DNA of 64,000 nucleotides from Gammaproteobacteria bacterium (GCA_018970145.1 JAGWWY010000001.1:1-64000), one strand, 5' to 3'. Positions 19,545 through 31,948 are shown, counted from the stretch's first letter. Numbers and translations are program-made. Notes: generated by a model from the letters alone, not told the origin.

Positions 19545-19623
19545 GGCGGTCCTTTTCGGAAAAGTCCCCCTTGGGCCGCCCCCCGGCGACCCCAAATAGA
19601 GGGCACACTAGGCAGGACTCAAC

Positions 19624-20121
19624 ATGGCGCGTGGCATCAACAAAGTCATTCTCGTCGGCAACCTGGGCCAGGACCCGGACACCAAGGCCATGCCCTCGGG
19701 CATGACGGTCTGCAACCTGCGCATCGCCACCAGCGAAAGCTGGAAGGACAAACAGTCCGGTGAAATGAAAGAGCAAACCGAATGGCATAGTGTGGCCTTG
19801 TTCGGCCGCCTCGCCGAGATCGCGGGTGAATACCTGCACAAGGGCTCGCAGGTCTACATCGAAGGTCGGCTGCGCACCCGCAAGTGGCAAGATAAGCAAG
19901 GGAACGACCGCTACACCACCGAGATCGTCGGCAACGAAATGCAGATGCTCGGCAGTGCGGGTCGCGGTGGCCAAGGCGGCGGCCAAGGCGGCAGCATGAT
20001 CGGCGGGAGCGAGTCTCGCGGTGGATCTCGCGGCGGTGCTCGTTCGGACGACGACGGTTACTCGGAGCCGGTGCGTAGCAGCACCGAGAAAGACGATTTC
20101 GATGACGACATCCCGTTCTAA
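19624..20121 (+). CDS. ssb: Single-stranded DNA-binding protein
   Basis: SSB coats single-stranded DNA and recruits repair and replication proteins through its C-terminal tip. The 165-residue product has the OB-fold N-terminal domain ([18 protein letters not shown], then [18 protein letters not shown]), a Gly/Ser/Arg-rich linker from about residue 115, and the acidic tip DDFDDDIPF. Location divergent from uvrA is conserved in many gammaproteobacteria. miaB starts at or within its 3' end. Confidence 0.97.
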   Translation: MARGINKVILVGNLGQDPDTKAMPSGMTVCNLRIATSESWKDKQSGEMKEQTEWHSVALFGRLAEIAGEYLHKGSQVYIEGRLRTRKWQDKQGNDRYTTEIVGNEMQMLGSAGRGGQGGGQGGSMIGGSESRGGSRGGARSDDDGYSEPVRSSTEKDDFDDDIPF

Positions 20122-21466
20122 AGTGCCGAGTCGCTACTACATCAAAACGTACGGTTGCCAAATGAACGAGTACGACTCCTCCCGCATGGGGGACGTACTC
20201 GCGGCAGCCGAGGGCATGGCGCCCACCGACGATCCGGCGCAAGCCGACATCTTGCTGGTCAATACCTGTTCGGTGCGCGAAAAGGCCGAGTCGAAGGTGT
20301 TTTCTTTGCTTGGCGAATGGAAGTTACTCAAGGACGCCAAGCCCGGTGTGGTGATCGGCGTTGGTGGGTGTGTCGCAAGCCAAGAGGGTGAGACGCTCGT
20401 CCGGGCCGCTCCCCAGATCGATCTTGTCTTTGGGCCGCAGACGGTCCATCGCTTGCCCGAGATGCTCGGCGAGTTACGCAGCGGGCGCCGAGCGGTCGTT
20501 GATGTCAGCTTTCCCGAGATTGAAAAGTTCGACCGGTTGCCAGCGCCGCGCGCGGAGGGTGCGACGGCCTTCGTGTCGATCATGGAGGGCTGCAGCAAGT
20601 ATTGCAGTTTCTGCGTCGTTCCCTACACGCGCGGCGATGAGATCAGTCGGCCGTTCGAGTCGGTCCTCGACGAGGTGCGCGGGCTCGCCGCCCAAGGCGT
20701 GCGTGAAATTACGCTGCTGGGTCAAAATGTGAACGCCTATCGTGGTCCGATGGACGACGGTGTACTCGCCGATCTCGCAACGCTCATACACCACGTCGCC
20801 GCGATCGAGGGAATTGAGCGAATTCGTTTCACGACCTCGCATCCGCTCGAGTTCGACGACAGTCTGATCGAGGCGTATGCCAACGTACCCGAGCTGGCAA
20901 ACCATTTGCATTTGCCGGTGCAGTCGGGCTCCGATCGTGTGCTCGCCATGATGAAGCGCGGTTACACGGCGCTCGAATTTAAGGACAAAATCCGTAAGCT
21001 TCGCGAGGTTCGTCCGGATATCTCGGTCACTTCCGACTTCATCGTCGGGTTCCCCGGCGAGACCGAGCGCGATTTCGAAGCCACGATGAAGCTCGTTCGG
21101 GATCTCGAGATCGACCAATCGTTCAGCTTTCTCTACAGCCGACGGCCGGGCACGCCCGCAGCCAGTTTGGCTGATGAAGTACCTCACGAGGAAAAGCAGG
21201 CGCGTTTGATTCGCTTGCAGTCGTTGCTCGAGGAGCATTCGCAAGCCCGTAATCGTCGCCTGGTCGGCAGCGTTCAGCGCGTACTCGTCGAGCGCCCATC
21301 GCGCAAGGATCAAGCCGAACTCGCGGGCCGCACCGAAGACAATCGTTGGGTGAACTTCCCGGGTCCGGCTGGTTTGATCGGTCACTTCGTCGACTTGCAG
21401 ATCACGGAAGCCAAGGCGCACTCGCTGCGCGGTCGAATCCAAGCGACCGAGGCGCAACGTGCCTGA
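20102..21466 (+). CDS. miaB: tRNA-2-methylthio-N6-dimethylallyladenosine synthase
   Basis: MiaB is a radical-SAM enzyme adding the 2-methylthio group to i6A37 of tRNAs. It has the N-terminal UPF0004 cysteines ([25 protein letters not shown]), the radical-SAM motif CSKYCSFC in residues near 160, and a C-terminal TRAM domain. The start is uncertain: ATG 20102 (454 residues, overlapping the end of ssb, with GAGAAAGA upstream) or GTG 20123 (447 residues, one base after ssb stop). I give the longer form. Its 3' end overlaps phoH by 8 bp. Confidence 0.95.
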   Translation: MTTSRSKVPSRYYIKTYGCQMNEYDSSRMGDVLAAAEGMAPTDDPAQADILLVNTCSVREKAESKVFSLLGEWKLLKDAKPGVVIGVGGCVASQEGETLVRAAPQIDLVFGPQTVHRLPEMLGELRSGRRAVVDVSFPEIEKFDRLPAPRAEGATAFVSIMEGCSKYCSFCVVPYTRGDEISRPFESVLDEVRGLAAQGVREITLLGQNVNAYRGPMDDGVLADLATLIHHVAAIEGIERIRFTTSHPLEFDDSLIEAYANVPELANHLHLPVQSGSDRVLAMMKRGYTALEFKDKIRKLREVRPDISVTSDFIVGFPGETERDFEATMKLVRDLEIDQSFSFLYSRRPGTPAASLADEVPHEEKQARLIRLQSLLEEHSQARNRRLVGSVQRVLVERPSRKDQAELAGRTEDNRWVNFPGPAGLIGHFVDLQITEAKAHSLRGRIQATEAQRA

Positions 21467-22451
21467 CTCGATACCGCCGGGGTCTTCCCGTGAATTTTCT
21501 TTGGAGCCACCTGACAACGAACGTCTCGCAAATCTCTGCGGGCCGATCGACGAAAATCTGCGTCTGATTGAGTCTCGACTCGGCGTGGAAATTCGCCGGC
21601 GTGGCAGCGTGTTCCGAGTGCAGGGGTCCAAGGGGGCGATCGCCGAATCTTTGCTAGGCGAATTGTTTCGCCTCACTCGCACTGAGGACATCACGCCCGA
21701 AGCGGTGCATTTGGCACTGCGCGATCACGATCGGGCATCCGATGAGCCGACGCACCCGATCGCGACCGATGCAGTGGCGGCTAGCGAGCCGGCCGATACG
21801 GGTCTGCGTACCTTGCGCGGCACCATTCGTGCGCGCGGCGCGAACCAGCGCGAATATTTGCAGCGAGTCCGTCATAACGATCTCACTTTCGGTGTGGGGC
21901 CCGCGGGCACTGGCAAGACTTATCTCGCCGTTGCCTGCGCGGTCGAGGCTTTGCAGTCTGATCGCGTACGCCGAATCGTACTCGTACGGCCGGCTGTCGA
22001 GGCCGGTGAGCGGCTCGGCTTTTTGCCCGGCGATCTGACGCAGAAAGTCGACCCGTACCTGCGTCCTATGTATGACGCACTCTATGAAATGATGGGCTTT
22101 GATCGTGTGGCCAAGCTCATCGAGCGCAATGTGATCGAAGTAGCGCCACTCGCTTTCATGCGAGGCCGCTCATTGAACGATTCGTTCATCATCCTCGATG
22201 AGGCGCAGAACACGACCATCGAACAGATGAAGATGTTCCTCACGCGCATCGGATTCGGTTCCCGTGCCGTGGTGACCGGCGATCCAACCCAGACCGATTT
22301 ACCGCCCGGCAAGCCGTCGGGGTTGCGGCATGCGATCGAGGTGCTGCATGGCGTGCAGGGCGTCGGCTTCCAGTTTTTCGAAGCGCGCGATGTCGTGCGT
22401 CATCCACTCGTGCAGCGCATCGTGCAGGCGTACGAGGCCCGCGACACGTGA
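21459..22451 (+). CDS. ybeZ: PhoH-like ATPase YbeZ
   Basis: YbeZ is a PhoH-family NTPase that partners YbeY in ribosome quality control and rRNA maturation. The 330-residue product has Walker [13 protein letters not shown] and Walker [11 protein letters not shown], with an N-terminal KH-like region. Start is GTG 21459, overlapping miaB by 8 bp; the stop overlaps the ybeY start (GTGA). The miaB-ybeZ-ybeY-ybeX-lnt order is the same as in E. coli. Confidence 0.95.
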   Translation: MPDSIPPGSSREFSLEPPDNERLANLCGPIDENLRLIESRLGVEIRRRGSVFRVQGSKGAIAESLLGELFRLTRTEDITPEAVHLALRDHDRASDEPTHPIATDAVAASEPADTGLRTLRGTIRARGANQREYLQRVRHNDLTFGVGPAGTGKTYLAVACAVEALQSDRVRRIVLVRPAVEAGERLGFLPGDLTQKVDPYLRPMYDALYEMMGFDRVAKLIERNVIEVAPLAFMRGRSLNDSFIILDEAQNTTIEQMKMFLTRIGFGSRAVVTGDPTQTDLPPGKPSGLRHAIEVLHGVQGVGFQFFEARDVVRHPLVQRIVQAYEARDT

Positions 22452-22954
22452 TCAAGCGGCTTGCGGTCGACATCCAGAATCGGACGAAAACGACGCAGGT
22501 CAGCGCAGCTGCCATCCGGCGCTGGGCGCGTACGGCATTCGGCGCTCGGGGCGCAGGTGCGAGCCTCGTGATTCGCTTGGTGGGTGCGGCCGAGGGGCGT
22601 CGTCTCAATTTGTTGTGGCGCGGTCGTGACTACGCGACCAACGTCTTGTCTTTTCCACCGCTGGTGATGCCCCGTTTACCACGAGCCGAAACCAGCATTC
22701 GCGCCACAACTCGCTCGAAAGAGCCAAGCCTGCTGGGCGATCTCGTGCTGTGTGCTCCGGTTGTGGCGCGTGAGGCCAACGAACAAGCGAAGCCGCTCGC
22801 GCATCACTACGCGCATCTGATTGTGCACGGGTGTCTGCACTTGCAGGGTTACGACCACGAGCGCGATGTCGACGCGCTGCGCATGGAGCGTCGCGAGCGA
22901 CGACTGCTGAAGACTTTCGGTATCGACGATCCTTATCAATCTCTCGACAAATGA
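22448..22954 (+). CDS. ybeY: Endoribonuclease YbeY
   Basis: YbeY is a zinc-dependent single-strand endoribonuclease for 16S rRNA 3'-end processing and ribosome quality control. The 168-residue product has the metal motif HGCLHLQGYDHERD (H-x3-H-x5-H) near residues 124-137. Start GTG 22448 overlaps the ybeZ stop. A linker of about 20 residues in the middle (PRAETSIRATTRSKEPSL) is longer than in E. coli YbeY (155 residues). Confidence 0.95.
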   Translation: MIKRLAVDIQNRTKTTQVSAAAIRRWARTAFGARGAGASLVIRLVGAAEGRRLNLLWRGRDYATNVLSFPPLVMPRLPRAETSIRATTRSKEPSLLGDLVLCAPVVAREANEQAKPLAHHYAHLIVHGCLHLQGYDHERDVDALRMERRERRLLKTFGIDDPYQSLDK

Positions 22955-22976
22955 ATCAACTACTGCTGGAGCCACG

Positions 22977-23843
22977 ATGAAATCCGCCAAACTCGGCGTG
23001 TTCGCTTGGATACGTCGCGTCACCAAATCACTCTCGGGAGAAGCGCAGGATCTGGCCGATCTGAATGTGCAATTGCGTCAGGCGCTCGAGCGCGGTCTGA
23101 TCGATGCCGACGCGCTACAGATGCTCGAAGGAGTGCTCGAGGTCGCCGACCTGCAGGTGCGCGACATCATGGTGTCGCGCTCGCAGATGGTGGCGGTGCG
23201 TCGGGACGAGCCGGCCGAGAGCTTGCTACCGATCATCGTGGAGTCCGGTCACTCACGGTATCCGGTCATCGACGACGACCGTGACGACGTCGTCGGGATC
23301 CTGCTTGCTAAAGACGTGTTGCGCGTGTTCGCAAATGGCGGCGAGACGAGTTTCGATATGCGCGAGTGCATGCGGCCGGTGGTGGTCGTACCTGAGTCCA
23401 AGCGTGTTAATGTTCTTCTCAAAGAATTCCGTCGAAATCGTAACCACATGGCCATCGTCGTCGATGAGTACGGTGGCGTGTCCGGTCTCGTCACCATCGA
23501 AGATGCCATCGAGCAGATCGTCGGCGACATCGACGATGAGTTCGACGTCGAAGAAGACCAGAATATTCGTCAGGAAGCCGAACGCCAGTATCTCGTGCGA
23601 GGAGCTACGCCGATCGAGGAGTTCAACGAGTTTTTCGGTCGCGAGTGGTCAGACGAAGAGTTTGATACCGTGGCCGGGCTCGTCATGAAGCAGCTCGGGC
23701 ATATGCCGCGACGGGGCGAGACGGCGTTCATCGAGGGCGTCGAGTTTCGCGTGGTGCGTGCCGATCGACGCCGGGTCGACACCCTGAAGGTGATCATGCC
23801 GAGTGACGTCGCGACGAGCGCTCAAGAAGGGGAGCGCGACTGA
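22977..23843 (+). CDS. ybeX: CBS-domain protein CorC/YbeX
   Basis: YbeX (CorC) carries two CBS domains and a C-terminal CorC/HlyC transporter-associated domain, and is linked to magnesium/cobalt efflux and to ribosome metabolism. The 288-residue product lacks membrane helices. Visible parts are RDIMVSRSQMVAV and SRYPVIDDDRDDVVG (first CBS), MAIVVDEYGGVSGLVTIEDAIEQIVG (residues 158-183, second CBS), then DEFDTVAGLVMKQLGHMP. Its stop overlaps a possible CTG start of lnt. Confidence 0.93.
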   Translation: MKSAKLGVFAWIRRVTKSLSGEAQDLADLNVQLRQALERGLIDADALQMLEGVLEVADLQVRDIMVSRSQMVAVRRDEPAESLLPIIVESGHSRYPVIDDDRDDVVGILLAKDVLRVFANGGETSFDMRECMRPVVVVPESKRVNVLLKEFRRNRNHMAIVVDEYGGVSGLVTIEDAIEQIVGDIDDEFDVEEDQNIRQEAERQYLVRGATPIEEFNEFFGREWSDEEFDTVAGLVMKQLGHMPRRGETAFIEGVEFRVVRADRRRVDTLKVIMPSDVATSAQEGERD

Positions 23844-23860
23844 ATCTCACGCGATCCAGC

Positions 23861-25366
23861 GTGCTCACACTGACGTCGGCACTCGCTGCGGGTGCCGCGC
23901 TCTCGCTGGCTTTTGCGCCGTTCGGTCATTGGCCGTTGGCGATTTTGTCGCCGGCAATTCTATTTTTTCTTTGGCAGGGGCAAGCGCCGCGTACGGCGGC
24001 GCTGACGGGTCTCCTGTTTGGCGTCGGCACTTTCGGCGCCGGCACTTATTGGCTCTACATCAGCATCCACGGTTTCGGTCAGGCGCCCGTATGGTTGGCG
24101 CTCGCCCTGATGATGGCACTTGTGGCGATCATGGCCTGTTATGGCGCGGTGCTGGGCTATGTGGCGGCGCGATGGCTGCCGGCGCGGGGTGTGTGGCGTT
24201 GGCTTGTCGGCTTGCCGGCAGTCTGGACGCTGCTCGAGTGGATACGCGGTTGGTTCCTCTCGGGCTTCGGCTGGCTTTCCCTCGGTTACTCGCAGACGGA
24301 TGCGTGGCTTGCCGCTTATGCACCAGTTGGTGGTGTGCCGCTGGTCTCCTGGCTGCTGCTGCTGAGCGCGGGCGCGCTCGTGACGCTTTGGTTAGGCTCG
24401 GCGCGTGAGCGGGCGTTGGCGTTGGCGGTTCTGATCCTACCGTGGCTGGGCGGATATGGTTTGCGCTCGATTGAGTGGACGATGCCGCAGGGCGATGCCG
24501 TCGAGGTCGCGATCGTGCAAGGCGCCATCTCGCAGGATCAAAAATGGTTGGCCGCCAATCGCGATGCGACGCTAGCTCGTTATCGCGATTTGACGCTAGA
24601 AGCACTCGGCACGCCGTTGATCGTTTGGCCCGAGGCCGCCGCCCCTGATCTTGCCAACAATATCGTTCCCTACTTGCAGGATCTCGCCGTAGCGGCGCAA
24701 GGGCGCGACTCCGCATTACTGATGGGTTTGATCCGCGCCGAGCCCGGTCCTGGCGCTGAGCCGCTTTACTACAACTCGATCCTCGCGTACGACGAGAATG
24801 TTCGTTGGTATGACAAACATCATTTGGTACCGTTCGGCGAGTTTTTTCCAGTGCCGAAGTTCGTCCGTCGTTGGTTGCGACTGATGAATCTGCCGTACTC
24901 GGACTTCACCGCGGGGGCAAGGACGCAACCGCCACTGTCGATTGCGGGGCTGCGATTGTCTGCAAGTATTTGTTACGAAGACGCGTACCCCGCTTCGCAG
25001 CTGAGCAGCACGCGTGAGTCAACAGCACTCGTGAACGTCACCAACGACGCTTGGTTCGGTCGATCGACGGCGCGCCACCAGCACTTGCAGATCTCGCGCA
25101 TGCGCGCGATCGAATCGCAGCGTTACGTCATTCGCGCCGCCAACGATGGCATTTCGGCGATCATCGGTCCGCGCGGTGAAATGTTGGCGCAGGCGCCGGA
25201 CTTCAAGCCGGTGGTACTGCGCGGGGTGATCATCCCGCGTGTGGGTGTGCCGCCCTATCTGCGTTTCGGTAATTTGCCATGGCTTTGGCTGGCGGCGCTG
25301 TGTGGCTTCGTGGCGATGATGATGCGGCGTCGCGAGCGTGAACTTCCGGCGCCTCTATCGGTCTAG
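23861..25366 (+). CDS. lnt: Apolipoprotein N-acyltransferase
   Basis: Lnt adds the third acyl chain to lipoproteins in the inner membrane. Several hydrophobic helices fill the first 200 residues; then comes a nitrilase-type domain with the triad Glu258 (WPEAAAP), Lys319 (YDKHHLVPFGEF) and Cys371 (ASICYEDAYP), matching E. coli Glu267/Lys335/Cys387. GTG 23861 gives 501 residues but has no Shine-Dalgarno. CTG 23840 has AAGGGGAG five bases upstream and would make a CTGA overlap with ybeX, adding seven residues; it may be the true start. TAG at 25364 is followed closely by the protease gene. Confidence 0.93.
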   Translation: MLTLTSALAAGAALSLAFAPFGHWPLAILSPAILFFLWQGQAPRTAALTGLLFGVGTFGAGTYWLYISIHGFGQAPVWLALALMMALVAIMACYGAVLGYVAARWLPARGVWRWLVGLPAVWTLLEWIRGWFLSGFGWLSLGYSQTDAWLAAYAPVGGVPLVSWLLLLSAGALVTLWLGSARERALALAVLILPWLGGYGLRSIEWTMPQGDAVEVAIVQGAISQDQKWLAANRDATLARYRDLTLEALGTPLIVWPEAAAPDLANNIVPYLQDLAVAAQGRDSALLMGLIRAEPGPGAEPLYYNSILAYDENVRWYDKHHLVPFGEFFPVPKFVRRWLRLMNLPYSDFTAGARTQPPLSIAGLRLSASICYEDAYPASQLSSTRESTALVNVTNDAWFGRSTARHQHLQISRMRAIESQRYVIRAANDGISAIIGPRGEMLAQAPDFKPVVLRGVIIPRVGVPPYLRFGNLPWLWLAALCGFVAMMMRRRERELPAPLSV

Positions 25367-25377
25367 GGAGAGTGTTT

Positions 25378-26949
25378 ATGCAATGGGTGTGGTCCATGTC
25401 ACGACGTCCGTTCGTGCGCCGATCGTTAGGCGCCATCCTGTCCGTTCTCATCTTCACCGCTTGCCAAGGCGATTTTTCTTCGGCGCGACCGGCGGAGCTC
25501 GCGCAACTGCCCGCGGCGTCGGGCGTCACGCCGGCGTCGCTCGCAACCGCATCCGCACCAACCCTGGCGGTCGGCAGCTTGCCGGATTTCGCCACGCTCG
25601 TTCAGCAACAAGGTCCTGCGGTGGTCAACATCTCGACCAAAGGCAAACGCATGCGCGTCAATGCCTCGGGCGAGGATCCGTTCGCTGAGTTCTTCCGTCG
25701 CTTCGGTGTGCCGGTACCGCCGGGTCAGCGCGGCATGCCGGCGCCCGATGGTCGGTCCGAGGAGGGCCAGCCGAACAACCCCGATGGACCGCGTCGTCCG
25801 GGCGGTGCGGGTTCGGGTTTTATTGTCAGCAGCGATGGCTACATCCTGACCAACGCGCATGTGGTCAACGAGGCCGATGAGGTCACGGTCAAGTTGACCG
25901 ATCGTCGCGAGTTCAAGGCGAAGATCGTCGGGGTAGACGAGCCGACCGATGTGGCTGTTCTCAAAATCGAAGCGTCGGGATTGCCGGTGGTTCGTATCGG
26001 TGACCCGGCCAAATTGCGCCCCGGTGAGTGGGTGCTGGCGATCGGTTCGCCATTCGGATTCGACAACAGCGCCACCGCCGGTATCGTCAGCGCCACCGCG
26101 CGCGGTTTACTGAGCGGCGATACCAACTACGTCAATTTCATCCAGACTGACGTAGCCGTGAATCCTGGCAACTCGGGCGGGCCGCTCTTCAATCTTGCCG
26201 GTGAAGTCGTCGGTATCAACTCACAGATTTATAGCCGCTCGGGCGGCTATATGGGAATCTCGTTCGCCATACCGATCGATGTTGCGGTCAACGTACGCGA
26301 CCAACTCATCGCCAAGGGTCGGGTCAGTCGCGGCAAGATCGGCGTGACCATTCAGCCCATTGATGCAGCGCTCGCCGACAGCTTCGGGCTCGATCGCCCG
26401 CGTGGCGCGTTGGTCGGTTCCGTCGAAGATTCGGGCCCTGCTGCCAAGGCCGGTATCCGCGCCGGCGATATCATTTTGTCGGTGAACGGTCGCCTCATCG
26501 AGCGCTCCGAAGAGTTGCCGACCGTGATCGGCGCGATCAAGCCTGGCGCTGATGCGATCATCGAAATTTGGCGCGATCGCAACGCGCGTCGTCTGAACTT
26601 GCGGGTAGCGGAGTTGCAGGCTGTCACCAGTGAGACGAGTACCGACACCAAGCCCGAAGCAGATGACACGGCGGATCGATTGGGTCTCGTCGTACGCGAG
26701 TTGACCGAGGAAGAGCGCGCGCGTGCAGCCGCGCGCGGTGCCGTGCCGCGCGGTCTGTTGGTCGAGCGGGCGCAGGGCGCAGCGCGTGATGCCGGCATCC
26801 AGCGCGGTGATTTCATCGTCGGGATCCGCGGTCAACGGCTCGAGTCGGTCAAGCAGTTCCGCGATGCCGTGGCCAAGGAAAAGAAAGTCGTCCCGCTGCT
26901 GGTTTCGCGGGCCGGCAACGAGCTCTTCATCGCGGTGACCGTGGAATGA
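25378..26949 (+). CDS. Do-family periplasmic serine protease (DegQ/MucD-like)
   Basis: DegP/DegQ/MucD proteins are ATP-independent envelope proteases and chaperones. From ATG 25378 (GGGAG eight bases upstream) the product has 523 residues: N-terminal signal segment ending LIFTACQGD, a protease domain with His161 (TNAHVV), Asp191 (PTDVAVLKIE) and Ser266 (NPGNSGGPL), and two PDZ domains. The signal end resembles a lipobox but has Phe at -3, so lipidation is doubtful. A 30-residue Pro/Gly-rich stretch (about 115-145) precedes the first His, as in MucD/DegP LA loops. MucD-like is the better guess since the gene lies outside the algT operon; the exact class is open. Confidence 0.9.
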   Translation: MQWVWSMSRRPFVRRSLGAILSVLIFTACQGDFSSARPAELAQLPAASGVTPASLATASAPTLAVGSLPDFATLVQQQGPAVVNISTKGKRMRVNASGEDPFAEFFRRFGVPVPPGQRGMPAPDGRSEEGQPNNPDGPRRPGGAGSGFIVSSDGYILTNAHVVNEADEVTVKLTDRREFKAKIVGVDEPTDVAVLKIEASGLPVVRIGDPAKLRPGEWVLAIGSPFGFDNSATAGIVSATARGLLSGDTNYVNFIQTDVAVNPGNSGGPLFNLAGEVVGINSQIYSRSGGYMGISFAIPIDVAVNVRDQLIAKGRVSRGKIGVTIQPIDAALADSFGLDRPRGALVGSVEDSGPAAKAGIRAGDIILSVNGRLIERSEELPTVIGAIKPGADAIIEIWRDRNARRLNLRVAELQAVTSETSTDTKPEADDTADRLGLVVRELTEEERARAAARGAVPRGLLVERAQGAARDAGIQRGDFIVGIRGQRLESVKQFRDAVAKEKKVVPLLVSRAGNELFIAVTVE

Positions 26950-26954
26950 GCTGA

Positions 26955-29641
<2,687 letters not shown>

Positions 29642-29642
<1 letters not shown>

Positions 29643-30121
29643 TGCGCCGCTTCGCGTTGCCGCTGGCGCTGTGTGCGGGCTTGGCAGGCTGCGGCTTCCA
29701 ATTGCAGTCGCGGTTGGCTTTGCCGGAGTCGATTGCAGTTCTCGCGATCGACACCGACGATCGACAGAGTCCCTTCGCGCGATCGCTCTCCGAGGCGTTG
29801 CGCGGCGCCGGCGCGCGAATCGATGGCTCCGGTAGCGGCGTTTTACGCGTGCGTATCGAACGCGACGAGTTGCTCGAGCGGGTTGCTTCGGTGTCGGCGC
29901 GCAACCAGCCGCGCGAATACGAGCTGACCTATGTCGTACGCTATTCCGCGGTGCGTGATGGGGTTTACCTCGTCGAGGCCGAAGAGGTCACGGCGACGCG
30001 GGATTTCAGTTTCGATGAACGCGTTGCACTCGCCAAGGCGCGTGAGCGCGAGCAGTTGCGCGAGACCCTCGCTCGCGAGCTTGCCGGCGTCGTCGTGCAG
30101 CGTATCGCCAGTCTCGACTAA
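29642..30121 (+). CDS. lptE: LPS-assembly lipoprotein LptE
   Basis: LptE plugs LptD in the outer membrane for LPS insertion. The 159-residue product has a lipoprotein signal peptide (MRRFALPLALCAGLAGC, lipobox LAGC, Cys17) and a body with ALPESIAVLAIDTDD and the repeated Arg/Glu-rich C-terminal helix typical of LptE. Its place right after leuS is conserved in gammaproteobacteria. In most relatives holA follows; here an unrelated gene and the zinc block intervene. Confidence 0.9.
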
Positions 30122-30123
30122 GC

Positions 30124-30609
30124 GTGCTCACGTTGGACGAGCCGGATTTGCGTGTGGCTCTGCTGAGCCTGCTGTCGCCGTATGGGTTGCAGCTCGAGTG
30201 GATCACCGCGGCTACGCCGATTCCGGGCAGCTATTGGGGTGAGAGCGAAGCCGGGCTGATCGGCGATCGACTTTATCTTCGCCAAGACACGCCGTTGCAC
30301 TCGGCTTTGCACGAGGCGGCCCATTTCGTCTGCATGACGGCGTCGCGCCGCGCGACTCTCGAGCGTGATGCGGGTGGTGACCATACGGAGGAAAACGCCG
30401 TCTGCTATCTGCAAATTCTTTGGGGCGAGGAGCTCCCGGGCGTCGGCCGCGAAGCGATTCTCGCCGACATGGACGAATGGGGTTATTCCTTTCGACTCGG
30501 CTCTGCAGCGCGCTGGTTCGACGAAGATGCGAGCGACGCGCGGCAATGGTTACAGCGCGAGTCGATTTTGCGCAAGGACGGGACCTTAAGCGGCCGATGC
30601 CGCGCTTAA
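30124..30609 (+). CDS. Putative HExxH metalloprotein, function unknown
   Basis: A 161-residue cytosolic-looking protein with no signal peptide. The sequence shows a zinc-peptidase-like motif HEAAH (His63, Glu64, His67) in a helix SALHEAAHFVCM, and a possible third ligand in TEENAVCYL (Glu89/Glu90), the spacing seen in short gluzincins. GTG 30124 starts two bases after the lptE stop, so it is probably co-translated with leuS-lptE. It overlaps the convergent pip gene by 4 bp. I do not recognise the family; the metal site is inferred from the motif. A zinc-storage or peptidase role beside the zinc block is only a guess. Confidence 0.65.
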   Translation: MLTLDEPDLRVALLSLLSPYGLQLEWITAATPIPGSYWGESEAGLIGDRLYLRQDTPLHSALHEAAHFVCMTASRRATLERDAGGDHTEENAVCYLQILWGEELPGVGREAILADMDEWGYSFRLGSAARWFDEDASDARQWLQRESILRKDGTLSGRCRA

Positions 30610-31571
30610 CGCGTGGCGTACCGATCGGTCGCTGCGACGAGTTCGCTCAGGATCCCGGGCTCGAATGCCGAATGCCCAGCATCCGCTACGATACGCAAGT
30701 CGGCTTCCGGCCAAGCCTTGTGCAGATCCCATGCACTTTTGATCGGACAGACTACATCGTAACGACCTTGTACGATCGTGCAGGGAATCGAGCGAATCCG
30801 ATCCACGTCATCGAGTAGTTGCGTCGCGCTGCGCAAGAAGCCGCCGTTGATGAAATAGTGGCATTCGATGCGAGCGAAGGCTTCGGCGAAGGTCGTGTCG
30901 GTAAAACGATCGAGGGAGGCCGGGTCGAGTCGCAGATAGCTTGTCGCGCCCTCCCATATCGACCAGGCGCGCGCGGCCGCTTGGCGTGTCGACTTATCGT
31001 TGCTCGTCAGACGTTCGTAGTAGGCCTTGATGATCTCGTGGCGTCGTTCAATTGGAATCGGTTCGAGGAATTTTTCGTAAAGATCTGGAAACAGCGCGCC
31101 GGCACCGTCAGGCTTGCCGTAAAACCAGTCGAGCTCCCACGGGCGCAGCAGAAAAATGCCGCGAAGCACCAGTTCCGTCACGCGATCCGGATGAGTCTCG
31201 GCATAGGCTAGTGCGAGTGTCGATCCCCAGGAGCCGCCGAAGACCTGCCACTGGTCGATGCCGAGATGTTCGCGAATCTGCTCGATATCGGCGACGAGAT
31301 CCCAAGTGGTATTGTTCTCGAGGTTCGCGTGTGGCCGGCTCTTGCCGCAACCGCGTTGGTCGAACAGCACGATCCGGTAGCGCGTCGGATCAAAGAATCG
31401 GCGCATGCGCGCATCGGTGCCGCCACCGGGGCCACCGTGCAAAAATACCGCCGGCTTGCCGGCCGGGTTGCCACTTTCTTCCCAATAGATCTCGTGCACG
31501 TCCGAAACCCGCAGCATGCCGCTGCGGTAAGCCTCGAACGCGGGATAAAGTGTTCGCGGAGCGGCGCTCAT
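30606..31571 (-). CDS. pip: Proline iminopeptidase
   Basis: This alpha/beta-hydrolase (family S33) releases N-terminal proline from peptides. The 321-residue product from ATG 31571 has the oxyanion motif HGGPGGG near residue 45-51, the nucleophile elbow GGSWGS with Ser114, and a C-terminal ADAGHSAFE that holds the catalytic His. Opening YPAFEAYRSGMLRVSD is the common Pip start. The frame is open further upstream but that part lies inside the HinT gene. It overlaps the HIT-protein stop by ATGA and so is coupled to it. Confidence 0.93.
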   Translation of the reverse strand: MSAAPRTLYPAFEAYRSGMLRVSDVHEIYWEESGNPAGKPAVFLHGGPGGGTDARMRRFFDPTRYRIVLFDQRGCGKSRPHANLENNTTWDLVADIEQIREHLGIDQWQVFGGSWGSTLALAYAETHPDRVTELVLRGIFLLRPWELDWFYGKPDGAGALFPDLYEKFLEPIPIERRHEIIKAYYERLTSNDKSTRQAAARAWSIWEGATSYLRLDPASLDRFTDTTFAEAFARIECHYFINGGFLRSATQLLDDVDRIRSIPCTIVQGRYDVVCPIKSAWDLHKAWPEADLRIVADAGHSAFEPGILSELVAATDRYATR

Positions 31572-31939
31572 CAAGATACCTCGCGCGACGTTCTGGAGGG
31601 CGAAACCATCGGGCCAAGTGGCGCGCCGCCGACGAGGTGGACGTGCAGGTGATAAACCTCTTGTCCGCCGTGTGAGTTGCAATTGATGATGAGGCGATAG
31701 CCGCTCTCGGCGATTCCCTCACGCTTGGCGAGATCACGCGCGACGGTGAACATGTGACCGACGAGAGCCTCGTCTTCATCGACGATGTCGTTGGCGGTGG
31801 CGATCGCCTTGTTTGGCACGATCAGCAGATGGACCGGAGCGCGCGGGTGGATATCGCGGAAGGCGGTGACGCGCTCGTCCTGATGGACGATATCGGCTGG
31901 CAGTTCACGATTGACGATGCGTTCGAATAGCGTCGGCAT
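31571..31939 (-). CDS. hinT: HIT-family protein (HinT-like purine nucleoside phosphoramidase)
   Basis: HinT hydrolyses adenosine phosphoramidates. The 122-residue product has the fold core [16 protein letters not shown] and the histidine triad HLHVHLVGG (H-x-H-x-H). It starts 9 bp after the DUF3299 stop and overlaps pip. Most bacterial relatives of about 115 residues share this layout. It is not known to be part of zinc-uptake clusters, so it is probably a separate passenger on the same transcript. Confidence 0.92.
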   Translation of the reverse strand: MPTLFERIVNRELPADIVHQDERVTAFRDIHPRAPVHLLIVPNKAIATANDIVDEDEALVGHMFTVARDLAKREGIAESGYRLIINCNSHGGQEVYHLHVHLVGGAPLGPMVSPSRTSREVS

Positions 31940-31948
31940 GATGCGTTC

